The translations under genes were made by a program, and so were the position numbers. This document shows positions 34,961 to 42,775 of a stretch of DNA of 64,000 nt, in pieces (position 1 is the stretch's first letter; every line of letters starts with the position of its first letter). Below the pieces are notes generated by a model that made no database searches, was not told where the DNA came from, and saw only the letters and a list, made by a program, of their open reading frames with translations. Origin of the DNA: Mycolicibacterium rhodesiae NBB3 (lineage in GTDB: Bacteria > Actinomycetota > Actinomycetes > Mycobacteriales > Mycobacteriaceae); NCBI RefSeq assembly GCF_000230895.2, contig NC_016604.1, positions 3,844,001 through 3,908,000 of the forward strand. The letters run 5' to 3'.

Positions 34961-35455
34961 TCAGGCGTGCGTCGCGAAGTACTTCTGACCGCCTGCGGGA
35001 ATCCGCCCGAAGCCGGCTTTCAAGACCGGTGCCAGAATCTTGACCGGCAGTGCGAACGCCGGTTTGGGTTCCACTGCCAGGGTCCAGGTGAACGACGTTT
35101 CATTGCCTGCCGGCTCGACGAGGTAGTCCTCGGCGAAGCGCTTGAACATGGGGAGTGAGCACTCGTAGACATAGAAGGACTTGCGGTGACCGTCCTCCCA
35201 ATGGAAGAAGCGTTCGCGCATGACGGACCCACCGGGAGCGGTGACATCACGCGTGGTGCCGACCCCGAACGGACGGGGCGTCGTCCACGTGACGTCTGTG
35301 ATCATGGGGCCCCACGCCGCCAGCGACTCGTCGGAAACGAGTGACTCCCAAACTTTTTCGGGTGATGCGGCAAACCGCTTCTGATAGCGGAAGACGTGCG
35401 GTGCCGAGGCGATGAATTCGGCGTCGGCAGGTTCGAGCGCATGCATGCGGGCCAT
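34961..35455 (-). CDS. SRPBCC-fold (polyketide cyclase/START-like) protein
   Basis: A 164-residue hydrophobic-ligand-binding fold: RYQKRFAASPEKVWESLVSDESLAAWGP at the start, FGVGTTRDVTAPGG in the sheet and a long C-terminal helix (PVKILAPVLKAGFGRIPAGG). No catalytic motif can be assigned. The ATG at 35455 was preferred; six codons upstream (35473) also start with ATG. It sits between the WhiB-like gene and marR on one strand, so the three may be cotranscribed. Confidence 0.85.
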   Translation of the reverse strand: MARMHALEPADAEFIASAPHVFRYQKRFAASPEKVWESLVSDESLAAWGPMITDVTWTTPRPFGVGTTRDVTAPGGSVMRERFFHWEDGHRKSFYVYECSLPMFKRFAEDYLVEPAGNETSFTWTLAVEPKPAFALPVKILAPVLKAGFGRIPAGGQKYFATHA

Positions 35456-35480
35456 GGTTGACCATCCTCGCACCTGCGCG

Positions 35481-35810
35481 CTAACCCGTCTTTCGGACCG
35501 GGTAGCCGTTCTCCTCGGCCAGCGAGCGCAACTGCTTCAACGCGAAGCGCCGCGCACGCCCTGCCTCGGGTATCAGGATGCCGGCCCAGACGCCTTCGGC
35601 GCCCGGCGTCAAACAGGCTTCTTGGGCGCATCGCCAGCGCAGGGGGCAGGCGCGGCACAGCGCTTTCGCGCCCTCGTCAGCTGTCGTGGTCCACCGATCC
35701 GGGTCTCGAGTGCACGCGGCCTTGAATGACTCGTCGACGACAGCCGGGATCGCGGACACATTCACCTTGTGCAGCGGTGTCACCGCGGTTGATTGCCTGT
35801 GGTCGTCCAC
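35481..35810 (-). CDS. whiB6: WhiB-like iron-sulfur regulator (WhiB6-like)
   Basis: A 109-residue Wbl protein. The four cluster cysteines are Cys33 (AACTRDPDRWTT), Cys52, Cys55 and Cys61 (LCRACPLRWRCAQ), followed by the turn EGVWAGILIPEAGRARRFAL. The sequence is closest, from memory, to WhiB6 of M. tuberculosis, which shares CTxDPDRWTTT, CRACP and the IPExGRARAFAL stretch. WhiB6 there controls ESX-1 genes and responds to NO and oxygen through its [4Fe-4S] cluster. No ESX genes are seen here, so orthology versus paralogy is open. GTG start. The upstream gap carries two operator-like palindromes. Confidence 0.8.
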   Translation of the reverse strand: MDDHRQSTAVTPLHKVNVSAIPAVVDESFKAACTRDPDRWTTTADEGAKALCRACPLRWRCAQEACLTPGAEGVWAGILIPEAGRARRFALKQLRSLAEENGYPVRKTG

Positions 35811-35842
35811 GGGAATCGTTTACCCCTTCGTCAGTTAACTTG

Positions 35843-35860
35843 ACAATACATTTGTATGGT
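35843..35860. promoter_or_regulatory. Operator-like palindrome 1 (whiB-like/tetR gap)
   Basis: ACAATACATTTGTATGGT: ATACA-TT-TGTAT core with outer AC/GT pairs. It shares the pattern AC-N-ATAC-N-TT-N-GTAT-N-GT with the site at 35865, centre to centre 22 bases. A TTGACA hexamer overlaps its left edge at 35840. Confidence 0.7.
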
Positions 35861-35864
35861 AGAC

Positions 35865-35882
35865 ACGATACGTTCGTATTGT
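35865..35882. promoter_or_regulatory. Operator-like palindrome 2 (whiB-like/tetR gap)
   Basis: ACGATACGTTCGTATTGT: ATACG-TT-CGTAT core, same architecture as the site at 35843 and two helical turns away. Likely bound by the divergent TetR protein (35920-36561). Confidence 0.7.
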
Positions 35883-35919
35883 CTAGTCTGGGGTACGTGA
35901 TCACGGAGTTAACAGGTCA

Positions 35920-36561
35920 ATGACGGTACTGACGGACCGCGACCGGCTTGGCGGCGATGAACTCAGGAAACTCGAGCGCATCCGCCAGGCGGCGTTGAAG
36001 AGCTTCGCTACGAAGGGCGCTGCGGGGACGTCGCTTCGTTCTGTCGCCGCCGATGCCGGCGTTTCTCTCGGGCTGGTGCAGCACCATTTCGAGACGAAGG
36101 CCGGCCTCATCAAGGCGGTAGACGACTACGTGATGAGCGTGGTGATCGCCGTGGTCGCGCAACCTGTGACGGTGCCGCACGCGAAGGACTCGATCGCCGA
36201 TATGGGCAGCAGGGTCACCACGCTGCTGCTGGAGCATCCCGATGTCGTGGACTACTTCGGTCGCGCGCTGATCGACGGCAGTCAGCTGGGCATCACGATC
36301 TGGGACACACTGTCGGCCTTCGGCACGGCGCGATGGACGGCGCGCAAGGAAGCCGGCGAAGCCCGCGACGACATCGACGTCACCTGGGCGGCGCTGAACT
36401 CACTCGTGCTGGCGCTCGGCACCCTCATCGTGCGGGAGCACATCGAGCGGCAGATTCCGGGCGCGTTCACGTCGCCCGAACAGCTCGACAGATGGCAGAA
36501 GTCCGTCAACACGCTGCTGCGCGAGGGACTCTTCCCGCAACCGCGCGCCGACGAGGCATAG
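35920..36561 (+). CDS. TetR-family transcriptional regulator
   Basis: A 213-residue regulator with an N-terminal HTH (IRQAALKSFATKGAAGTSLRSV, then AADAGVSLGLVQHHFETK) and an all-helical ligand domain. Divergent from the whiB6-like gene across a 109-base gap with two matching palindromes, so it probably autoregulates and controls the whiB6-like/SRPBCC/marR run. Inducer unknown. It converges with the AraC gene with 11 bases between stops. Confidence 0.9.
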   Translation: MTVLTDRDRLGGDELRKLERIRQAALKSFATKGAAGTSLRSVAADAGVSLGLVQHHFETKAGLIKAVDDYVMSVVIAVVAQPVTVPHAKDSIADMGSRVTTLLLEHPDVVDYFGRALIDGSQLGITIWDTLSAFGTARWTARKEAGEARDDIDVTWAALNSLVLALGTLIVREHIERQIPGAFTSPEQLDRWQKSVNTLLREGLFPQPRADEA

Positions 36562-36572
36562 GCAACTCAAAC

Positions 36573-37442
36573 TTATTCGCCTGCAACCCTTTTACGGTAA
36601 GTGCTGGGCGTCTCACCGCAGAAGTGGGCGAAGGCGCGCGTGAACGAGCTGAGGCTGTCGAACCCGACGGCCGACGCGGTCTGTTGAACCGACTGCCCGG
36701 GAGCGGCCAACAATGCCATCGCACGCAGCATTCGCGCGTGCAATAGATATGTCCGCCACGACAACCCGAGCGTGTCTTGGAACAACCGCCGTAGCGTGCG
36801 CTCGGACACCGACACGGCTCGGCTGACGTCGTCGGCGCTCACCGAATCCAGGTGTGCCTTGGTGAATGCCATCGCGGCCGCGACGATTGGGTGCTCGGTC
36901 GTCGGCAGGGACAGCGGCGCCTCGTGGTCCAGCGCTTCGGACACGAGATTGGCCAGCGTGTGAAAAAAGCCGTCCGACACCTTCTCATCTTCGGCATCGC
37001 CATCTGCGCGGTCGATCTGCCACCGCAGCGCATAGATCATCATCTCCCGGATCAACGGCGACACCGCGAGGATGCGGGCACGGTCGCCCGGGGCGGCCAC
37101 TAAGGCCGGATCGAACATGACTGCGACGGTTTTGACGTCCGGGTTCATCACGGCCTGATGCTCCAGGCCCGCCGGGATCCACGCCGCCTGCTGGGGTGGC
37201 AGTAGGTAATGCGCGAAATCCGTCTCCACCTCGACGACGCCGTGCAATGCGTACTCGATCTGATGCACCTCGTGCGAATGCCAGCCTGTGATCAGGCCGT
37301 CGCCCTCATAGAGATAGCTGCCACCCAATGCCTGCCCGCCGCGCCGCAGCTCGATCACCCTGCGGGCAGGGCGTAGCGAGGGCTCCCGGGAGAGTTTGGC
37401 CGTTTCGGCCAAATCTCTGTCCGATAGCGCAGAGACGGTCAT
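36573..37442 (-). CDS. AraC-family transcriptional regulator
   Basis: A 289-residue regulator with an N-terminal cupin (GWHSHEVHQIEYALHGVVEVET to IPAGLEHQAVM) and a C-terminal double HTH (SERTLRRLFQDTLGLSWRTYLLHARMLRAMALL; ASAVGFDSLSSFTRAFAHFCGETPSTYRK). The start at 37442 was chosen; the open frame runs on through the divergent amidohydrolase gene and is a shadow there. Divergent from the amidohydrolase gene with a 51-base gap containing an inverted CCAATA/TATTGG, so it likely controls that gene in response to a small ligand. Confidence 0.9.
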   Translation of the reverse strand: MTVSALSDRDLAETAKLSREPSLRPARRVIELRRGGQALGGSYLYEGDGLITGWHSHEVHQIEYALHGVVEVETDFAHYLLPPQQAAWIPAGLEHQAVMNPDVKTVAVMFDPALVAAPGDRARILAVSPLIREMMIYALRWQIDRADGDAEDEKVSDGFFHTLANLVSEALDHEAPLSLPTTEHPIVAAAMAFTKAHLDSVSADDVSRAVSVSERTLRRLFQDTLGLSWRTYLLHARMLRAMALLAAPGQSVQQTASAVGFDSLSSFTRAFAHFCGETPSTYRKRVAGE

Positions 37443-37443
37443 A

Positions 37444-37471
37444 CCAATAGACGGTACTAGTTGGTTATTGG
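37444..37471. promoter_or_regulatory. Inverted repeat in the araC/amidohydrolase promoter
   Basis: CCAATA at 37444 and TATTGG at 37466 form an inverted repeat with a 16-base spacer, directly between the two divergent starts. A second perfect inverted repeat, TTTGGCCG-TTT-CGGCCAAA (37395-37413), lies inside the first codons of the AraC gene. Either may be a regulator site. Confidence 0.5.
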
Positions 37472-37493
37472 AGGCGGACGAGAGGAGCACTTG

Positions 37494-38756
37494 GTGAAAA
37501 CCGACGACTTGATTCTGGTGAGCATCGACGACCACGTCGTGGAACCGCCCGACATGTTCCTCAACCACGTCCCGGCCAAGTACAAGGACGAGGCGCCGAT
37601 CGTCGTCACCGACGACAAGGGCGTCGACCAGTGGATGTATCAGGGCAGGCCCCAGGGCGTCAGTGGACTGAACGCGGTCGTGTCCTGGCCCGCCGAGGAG
37701 TGGGGGCGCGACCCCGCCGGCTTCGCCGAGATGCGCCCGGGCGTGTACGACGTCCACGAGCGCGTCCGCGATATGAACCGCAACGGCATCCTCGCGTCCA
37801 TGAACTTTCCGACCTTCACCGGCTTCTCCGCGCGCCACCTCAACATGACGCGCGAAGACGTCACCCTGGTGATGGTGTCGGCCTACAACGACTGGCACAT
37901 CGACGAGTGGGCCGGTAGCTATCCCGACCGCTTCATCCCGATCGCAATTCTGCCGACGTGGAATCCCGAGGCAATGTGCGCCGAGATCCGTCGCGTGGCC
38001 GCGAAGGGCTGCCGTGCGGTCACCATGCCGGAACTGCCTCATCTGGAAGGTCTTCCGAGCTACCACGACGGTGACTACTGGGGCCCGGTGTTCACCACGC
38101 TGTCGGAAGAGAACGTGGTGATGTGTCTGCACATCGGCACCGGATTCGGGGCGATCAGCATGGCGCCGAACGCGCCGATCGACAACCTCATCATCCTCGC
38201 CACCCAGGTATCGGCGATGTGTGCGCAGGACCTGCTCTGGGGTCCCGCCATGCGTAATTACCCGGACCTCAAGTTCGCCTTCTCCGAGGGCGGAATCGGT
38301 TGGATCCCCTTCTATCTCGATCGAAGCGACCGTCACTACACCAACCAGAAGTGGCTTCGGCGCGACTTCGGCGACAAACTGCCCAGTGACGTGTTCCGCG
38401 AGCACTCGCTCGCCTGCTACGTGACCGACAAGACATCGCTGAAACTAAGGCACGAGATCGGCATCGACAACATCGCCTGGGAGTGCGACTACCCGCACTC
38501 CGACTGCTTCTGGCCCGACGCGCCTGAGCAGGTGCTCGCCGAGCTGAACGCCGCAGGCGCCGACGACACGGACATCAACAAGATCACCTGGCAGAACGCC
38601 TGCACCTTCTTCAGCTGGGATCCGTTCGCCCGGACTAAGAGAGAGCAGGCGAACGTCGGGGCGTTGCGCGCCAAGGCAACTGACGTCGATGTGTCGATCC
38701 GGCCGCGCAAGGAGTGGGCGCGGCTCTACGCCGAGAAGCAGCTCACGAAGGCTTGA
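37494..38756 (+). CDS. Amidohydrolase-2 family (ACMSD-like) metal-dependent hydrolase
   Basis: A 420-residue TIM-barrel enzyme of the amidohydrolase_2 family, whose members decarboxylate or hydrolyse aromatic and cyclic acids. The N-terminal metal motif is SIDDHVVEPPDMF (Asp-x-His variant), the strand-5 His is in MCLHIGTGFG, and IAWECDYPHSDCFWPDAP carries the last metal-binding Asp. The GTG at 37494 follows GAGGAG at ideal spacing. Close relatives occur in mycobacterial steroid and aromatic catabolic clusters. Substrate unknown. Divergent from and probably regulated by AraC. Confidence 0.88.
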   Translation: MKTDDLILVSIDDHVVEPPDMFLNHVPAKYKDEAPIVVTDDKGVDQWMYQGRPQGVSGLNAVVSWPAEEWGRDPAGFAEMRPGVYDVHERVRDMNRNGILASMNFPTFTGFSARHLNMTREDVTLVMVSAYNDWHIDEWAGSYPDRFIPIAILPTWNPEAMCAEIRRVAAKGCRAVTMPELPHLEGLPSYHDGDYWGPVFTTLSEENVVMCLHIGTGFGAISMAPNAPIDNLIILATQVSAMCAQDLLWGPAMRNYPDLKFAFSEGGIGWIPFYLDRSDRHYTNQKWLRRDFGDKLPSDVFREHSLACYVTDKTSLKLRHEIGIDNIAWECDYPHSDCFWPDAPEQVLAELNAAGADDTDINKITWQNACTFFSWDPFARTKREQANVGALRAKATDVDVSIRPRKEWARLYAEKQLTKA

Positions 38757-38825
38757 GGTTCAACAATCGCACGATTGTGAATCCTGCGACGAGAAGCGGC
38801 GTGAAATTCACACCCGCGAATCAGG

Positions 38826-40145
38826 CTATGTGCGCACGGTTTGGCGCAAGGGCTGAGCCGCGGTCTCGCGCATGGTCATCACGGTGGCGAGGGTGATGAT
38901 CGCCGCGGCGATGACGTAGTAGGCGGGTGCGAGCTCGTTGCCGGTACGCGCCACCAACCAGGTGGCCACGTACGGTGCTGTGCCGCCGAAGATGGCGACG
39001 GATACGTTGTATCCGATCGAGTAGCCACTGGACCGCACCCGCGTGGCGAACAGCTCTGCTCCCGCCGCCAGCGACGCCGAGACGAAGATCGATTCGATGG
39101 CGGCGAGGGCGGCATGCGCAGCGATGGCCGCGGCCAGCGAACCGGTGTTGAGCAACATGAACAGCGGATAGGCGAAGACGGCAAAAGCGACTGCGCCCGT
39201 GATCAGCAAGGGTTTTCGGCCGATCCGGTCCGAGAGCGCCCCCAACGGCGGGATGAGCATGATCGCGACGATGCTCGCGATGGTGATCGAGATGAAGGCA
39301 TTGGTCTTCGTGAACTCGAGCGTCTTGGTGAAATACGTCGGCAGATAGGTGAAGACGATGTAGAACCCGACATTGTGAATCACCACCAGGCCGGCGATCT
39401 GCAGGATGGGTCGCCAGGACGTCGTCAGCGCCTCGCGCAAGGGTGAGGTCGCTACCTCACCCTTCTCGCGCAGTTCCTCGAATTCCGGGGTGTCGCCGAG
39501 TTTCAGGCGAATGTACAGACCGACAACTCCGAGAACGCCTGCGATGAGGAACGGGATCCGCCAGCCGTAGGACTCCATCGCGCTCTCCGAGAGCATCGTC
39601 TCGAGTCCGGTGACGGTGAGTGAGCCCAGCAGGAAGCCGACGACCACCGACCACACCAGGAAGGAGACGACGAATCCGCGATGCTTGTCGGGTGCGAACT
39701 CGGCCAAATAGCAGGCGCCACTGCCGTATTCACCGCCGGCGGAGAAGCCCTGCACGCACCGCAGCAACAGCAGTGTCAGCGGCGCGACGACTCCGATGGA
39801 ATCGTAACTGGGCACCAGACCGATGAGGAACGTCGAACCCGACATCAAGAGGATGACGAGGGCGAGCACCCGCTGCCGGCCGATCCGGTCGCCGAGAGGC
39901 CCGAAGAAGAACCCACCGAGCGGTCGCATGAAGAACGCGGCGGCGAAGACGGCAAAGGTGGACAGGAGGGCGGCCGTCTCGTCGCCGGAGGGGAAGAACT
40001 TGTCCGCGATGTAGGTTGCAAGCGTGCTGTAGATCGCGAAGTCGTACCACTCGACGGTGTTCCCGATTGCCGCGCCGCGCACCGCTTTCCGAATCGCTGC
40101 GGGGTCTGAGTCGCGTTGCCGATCGGGCGCCTCATGGATGGTCAT
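38826..40145 (-). CDS. MHS-family MFS metabolite:H+ symporter
   Basis: A 12-helix permease of about 439 residues. MHS signatures: GNTVEWYDFAIYSTLA at the N-terminus, FMRPLGGFFFGPLGDRIGRQRVL (motif A) and VQGFSAGGEYGSGACYLAE. Family members import dicarboxylates, shikimate, proline-betaine or aromatic acids. The ATG at 40145 is preceded by GGGGAGAGCC. It overlaps the DUF1445 gene upstream by 14 bases, so the two are translationally linked and may take up and process one substrate. Confidence 0.92.
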   Translation of the reverse strand: MTIHEAPDRQRDSDPAAIRKAVRGAAIGNTVEWYDFAIYSTLATYIADKFFPSGDETAALLSTFAVFAAAFFMRPLGGFFFGPLGDRIGRQRVLALVILLMSGSTFLIGLVPSYDSIGVVAPLTLLLLRCVQGFSAGGEYGSGACYLAEFAPDKHRGFVVSFLVWSVVVGFLLGSLTVTGLETMLSESAMESYGWRIPFLIAGVLGVVGLYIRLKLGDTPEFEELREKGEVATSPLREALTTSWRPILQIAGLVVIHNVGFYIVFTYLPTYFTKTLEFTKTNAFISITIASIVAIMLIPPLGALSDRIGRKPLLITGAVAFAVFAYPLFMLLNTGSLAAAIAAHAALAAIESIFVSASLAAGAELFATRVRSSGYSIGYNVSVAIFGGTAPYVATWLVARTGNELAPAYYVIAAAIITLATVMTMRETAAQPLRQTVRT

Positions 40146-40941
40146 GGCTCTCCCCTGTGTCGAAGTCATCATGATGTCGATCGGTGATGAACATGTGCCC
40201 TGGTGCGTGAAAGATGGCGAGCGAGGGCCGCGCTTGGATGGCGACCGCTTGCGGCGTCACTCCGCACGCCCAGAACACGGGCACTTCATCCGCGCCGACC
40301 ACGACCGCATCGCCGAAGTCCGGTGCCGCGAGGTCGTCGATCCCGATCTCCTCCGGGTCGCCGATGTGCACCGGTGCACCGTGCATCGCGGGAAACCGCG
40401 CGGAGATGTCGACGACGTGCGATATGACGTCGGGTGCGAACGGCCGCATCGACACCACTAGTGGCCCGTCGAAACGACCCGCGGAAATACAGCGTCGGTT
40501 GGTCACGTACATCGGGACGTTGACGCCCTGCGCCTGGTGCGCGATCGGCAGACCGGCAGCCGCCAAGGCCCATTCGAAGGTGAACGAGCAGCCGAGCAGG
40601 AACGCCACCAGATCCGAGCGCCAAAATTGCGCGATGTCGGTCGGTTCATCGACGAGCCGACCGTCACGGAAGACCCGATACCGGGGGAGATCGGTACGCA
40701 GATCGGCGTCAGCGGCGACGCAGTCCGGGTGCGCCGATCCGGTGTCAGTGACCTCGAGCAGCGGGCACGGCTTCGGATTGCGTACGCAGAATCGCGGGAA
40801 GTCGAGCGACTCGTCGGCAGGCAGGATCACGAGGTTGGCCTGTGCGAGGCCGGGCGCCAGTCCGCTCGTCGGGCCGGTGTGTTCACCGGCTCGAATGCGG
40901 GCGCGGTCAGCGGCTGCGGTGCTCGCAGCACGCAAAGTCAT
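40132..40941 (-). CDS. DUF1445 putative hydro-lyase (D-glutamate cyclase-like)
   Basis: A 269-residue protein with the DUF1445 features: RARIRAGEHTGPTSGLAPGLAQANLVILP near the start, FCVRNPKPCPLLEVTDTGS and the C-terminal FWACGVTPQAVA and APGHMFITD. A mammalian relative is a D-glutamate cyclase that interconverts D-glutamate and 5-oxo-D-proline; bacterial members are mostly untested. The start at 40941 was chosen because the upstream 40 codons overlap the cyclase gene and lack similarity. It lies 29 bases after the adenylate cyclase gene and overlaps the MHS transporter gene. Confidence 0.85.
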   Translation of the reverse strand: MTLRAASTAAADRARIRAGEHTGPTSGLAPGLAQANLVILPADESLDFPRFCVRNPKPCPLLEVTDTGSAHPDCVAADADLRTDLPRYRVFRDGRLVDEPTDIAQFWRSDLVAFLLGCSFTFEWALAAAGLPIAHQAQGVNVPMYVTNRRCISAGRFDGPLVVSMRPFAPDVISHVVDISARFPAMHGAPVHIGDPEEIGIDDLAAPDFGDAVVVGADEVPVFWACGVTPQAVAIQARPSLAIFHAPGHMFITDRHHDDFDTGESHDHP

Positions 40942-40970
40942 ACATCTGCGTTCCCATTTGCGCCGAAGAC

Positions 40971-42446
40971 CTAACCTGCAGCGTGCTGCTGGGGCAGCGG
41001 CGCGTAGATCTGGGTGGCCACCGACCGGCCGCGCAGGACCTGAGAGCCGTGTTCGGACCACTGCTCGCGTTCAGGATCGGTCGCCTGCTCGATCGCCGCG
41101 CCAGAGCACAGCACCCGTTCGTCGAAGTCCTTGGCGAGGTCGGCGAGGCGGGCGGCCTCGTTGACAGCGTCGCCGACAACCGTGTACTCGTAGCGCTTTT
41201 CCGCGCCGATGTTTCCGGCGAAGACGGGTCCGGCGGAAACACCGATACCGAAATCCACAGGGAGTGTGCGTAGTTCGGCAGCGAGTGTGCGGGCTGTTGC
41301 GAGTGCGGCGGTAGCGGGGTCGTCCGTACGCAGCGGTGCGCCGAAGACGGCGAGCACCGCGTCGCCCTGAAACTTGTTGACCAGTCCGTGGTTCTCATCG
41401 ACATGAGCGACGACCATCCGGAAGAACTCGTTGAGCACCGACGCGACCTCGTGCGGTTCATGCGTTGCCGCAAGCTGTGTCGAGCCGACGAGGTCGATGA
41501 ACAGAATCGCCGCGTTGCGTTCGTCGCCCGACACCGATTCGTTCGCATCGATGGCGCGGCGCACGACTTCTTCGCCGACGTGCCGGCCGAACAACTCGCG
41601 TAGTTGTTCTCGTTCGCGCAATCCGGCGACCATCCGGTTGAATCCACTTTGCAGGTGCCCGATTTCGGACCATTCGTAGACATCGAGGGTCCTGTCGATC
41701 TCGCCCCGTTCGACCTCGGCCATCGCGTCGACGACTTGGCGGAGTGGGTCGGAGATCGAGATCGACACCAGGATCATCGCCCGAAGTCCGAGCACCACCG
41801 CGACGAGGGCAAGGACGAGCAGGGCCAACTCGACCGGGGTGTTCTTCGAGATGATCCATCCGTTGGAGCGCATCACCAGCAGGCTGGCGATCGCGATGCC
41901 GGGTAGCGCGGTCGTCACCGCCCACATGATCAGCAACCTGGCCCGCACACCCGGAGCCGTGGTGGGCGTGATCTCGCTGAAATCCCGTGTCACACCGGCC
42001 AGCAGCGGGCGCAGCGTACGGAGGGTGAACAGGAATCCGGTGCAGACCGTCGCGATGGTGCCGAAGATGATGGCCGATGCGACCACCACCTGCAATTCAA
42101 CGGGGGCGCCGAGGTTGAGCGGGATCATGACCGCTGCGCCCACGATCCACGGTGCGGCCGTGATCACCGATTGCCGGCGCATTGTCTTCAATGCCAACCG
42201 GCGTTCGTCGTCGGTGGGCTCCCGGGTGCCGAGCCAACGAAGGGCAGGCCTGACGATGCGAACCGCACCGATCGCCACGATTGCCGCACCCACGACGATG
42301 ACTCCCACAGCGGCGACGATGATCGTGGGCGTGGCGCGGCCGCGGCCGGTGAGGGAGATGACGAGTGCGCTGACCTCCGCTGTTGTCAGCAGGTACGCGA
42401 ACGTGAGCCCCGCGGCGTACCGGACGAGCAGCCGATGGGGCGTCAC
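40971..42446 (-). CDS. Second membrane-anchored HAMP adenylate cyclase
   Basis: A 491-residue paralogue of the cyclase at 26-1630. About six transmembrane segments (1-255), a HAMP region ending in SGFNRMVAGLREREQ, and a catalytic domain with Asp in ILFIDLVGST, Lys and Asp in NKFQGDAVLAVFG and YTVVGDAVNEAARLADL. All key residues are present. The GTG at 42446 was chosen over a longer frame that adds 29 basic, non-conserved residues. It sits inside a metabolic run (SDR, ligase, small protein upstream; DUF1445, transporter downstream), an unusual place for a cyclase. Confidence 0.9.
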   Translation of the reverse strand: MTPHRLLVRYAAGLTFAYLLTTAEVSALVISLTGRGRATPTIIVAAVGVIVVGAAIVAIGAVRIVRPALRWLGTREPTDDERRLALKTMRRQSVITAAPWIVGAAVMIPLNLGAPVELQVVVASAIIFGTIATVCTGFLFTLRTLRPLLAGVTRDFSEITPTTAPGVRARLLIMWAVTTALPGIAIASLLVMRSNGWIISKNTPVELALLVLALVAVVLGLRAMILVSISISDPLRQVVDAMAEVERGEIDRTLDVYEWSEIGHLQSGFNRMVAGLREREQLRELFGRHVGEEVVRRAIDANESVSGDERNAAILFIDLVGSTQLAATHEPHEVASVLNEFFRMVVAHVDENHGLVNKFQGDAVLAVFGAPLRTDDPATAALATARTLAAELRTLPVDFGIGVSAGPVFAGNIGAEKRYEYTVVGDAVNEAARLADLAKDFDERVLCSGAAIEQATDPEREQWSEHGSQVLRGRSVATQIYAPLPQQHAAG

Positions 42447-42459
42447 ATGGCCGAAGGTA

Positions 42460-42762
42460 TCAGTCGCTCGCGGGGAGCGGCTTCGCTTCCTTGAGTGACA
42501 GTGCCGTCGTGCCAACCGAGAGGGTTCCCGCACCGGCCTTGGTCACCAGGACCTCGGCACCGGATTCGTCGACGTAACGCTTGCCCATCGCATTTCCTTC
42601 GGAGAAGGCCGGATCGAGCGTGGCGTCTGCGGACTTCTCGGCATCGAGCGGCACCATCGGCACCCCGCCTGCGCGGAGGTCGTCGAGGCTGTCGCTGCTG
42701 CGCACGACGATCACCTGGGTGTCGCAGACCTGGCTCTGTAGGCGCGTGCCGTTCTTGATCAT
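42460..42762 (-). CDS. Small conserved protein of acyl-CoA ligase clusters, unknown
   Basis: A 100-residue protein beginning IKNGTRLQSQVCDTQVIVVR after the initiator, with a DDLRAGGVPMVPL segment and a predicted all-beta C-terminal half (KRYVDESGAEVLVTKAGAGTLSVG). An AAGGAG ribosome-binding site precedes the ATG. Similar small proteins follow acyl-CoA ligase genes in other actinobacteria, as far as I recall; no function is known. It lies 13 bases after the ligase stop and 13 before the cyclase GTG, clearly within an operon. Confidence 0.75.
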   Translation of the reverse strand: MIKNGTRLQSQVCDTQVIVVRSSDSLDDLRAGGVPMVPLDAEKSADATLDPAFSEGNAMGKRYVDESGAEVLVTKAGAGTLSVGTTALSLKEAKPLPASD

Positions 42763-42775
42763 GTTCGGCTCCTTG

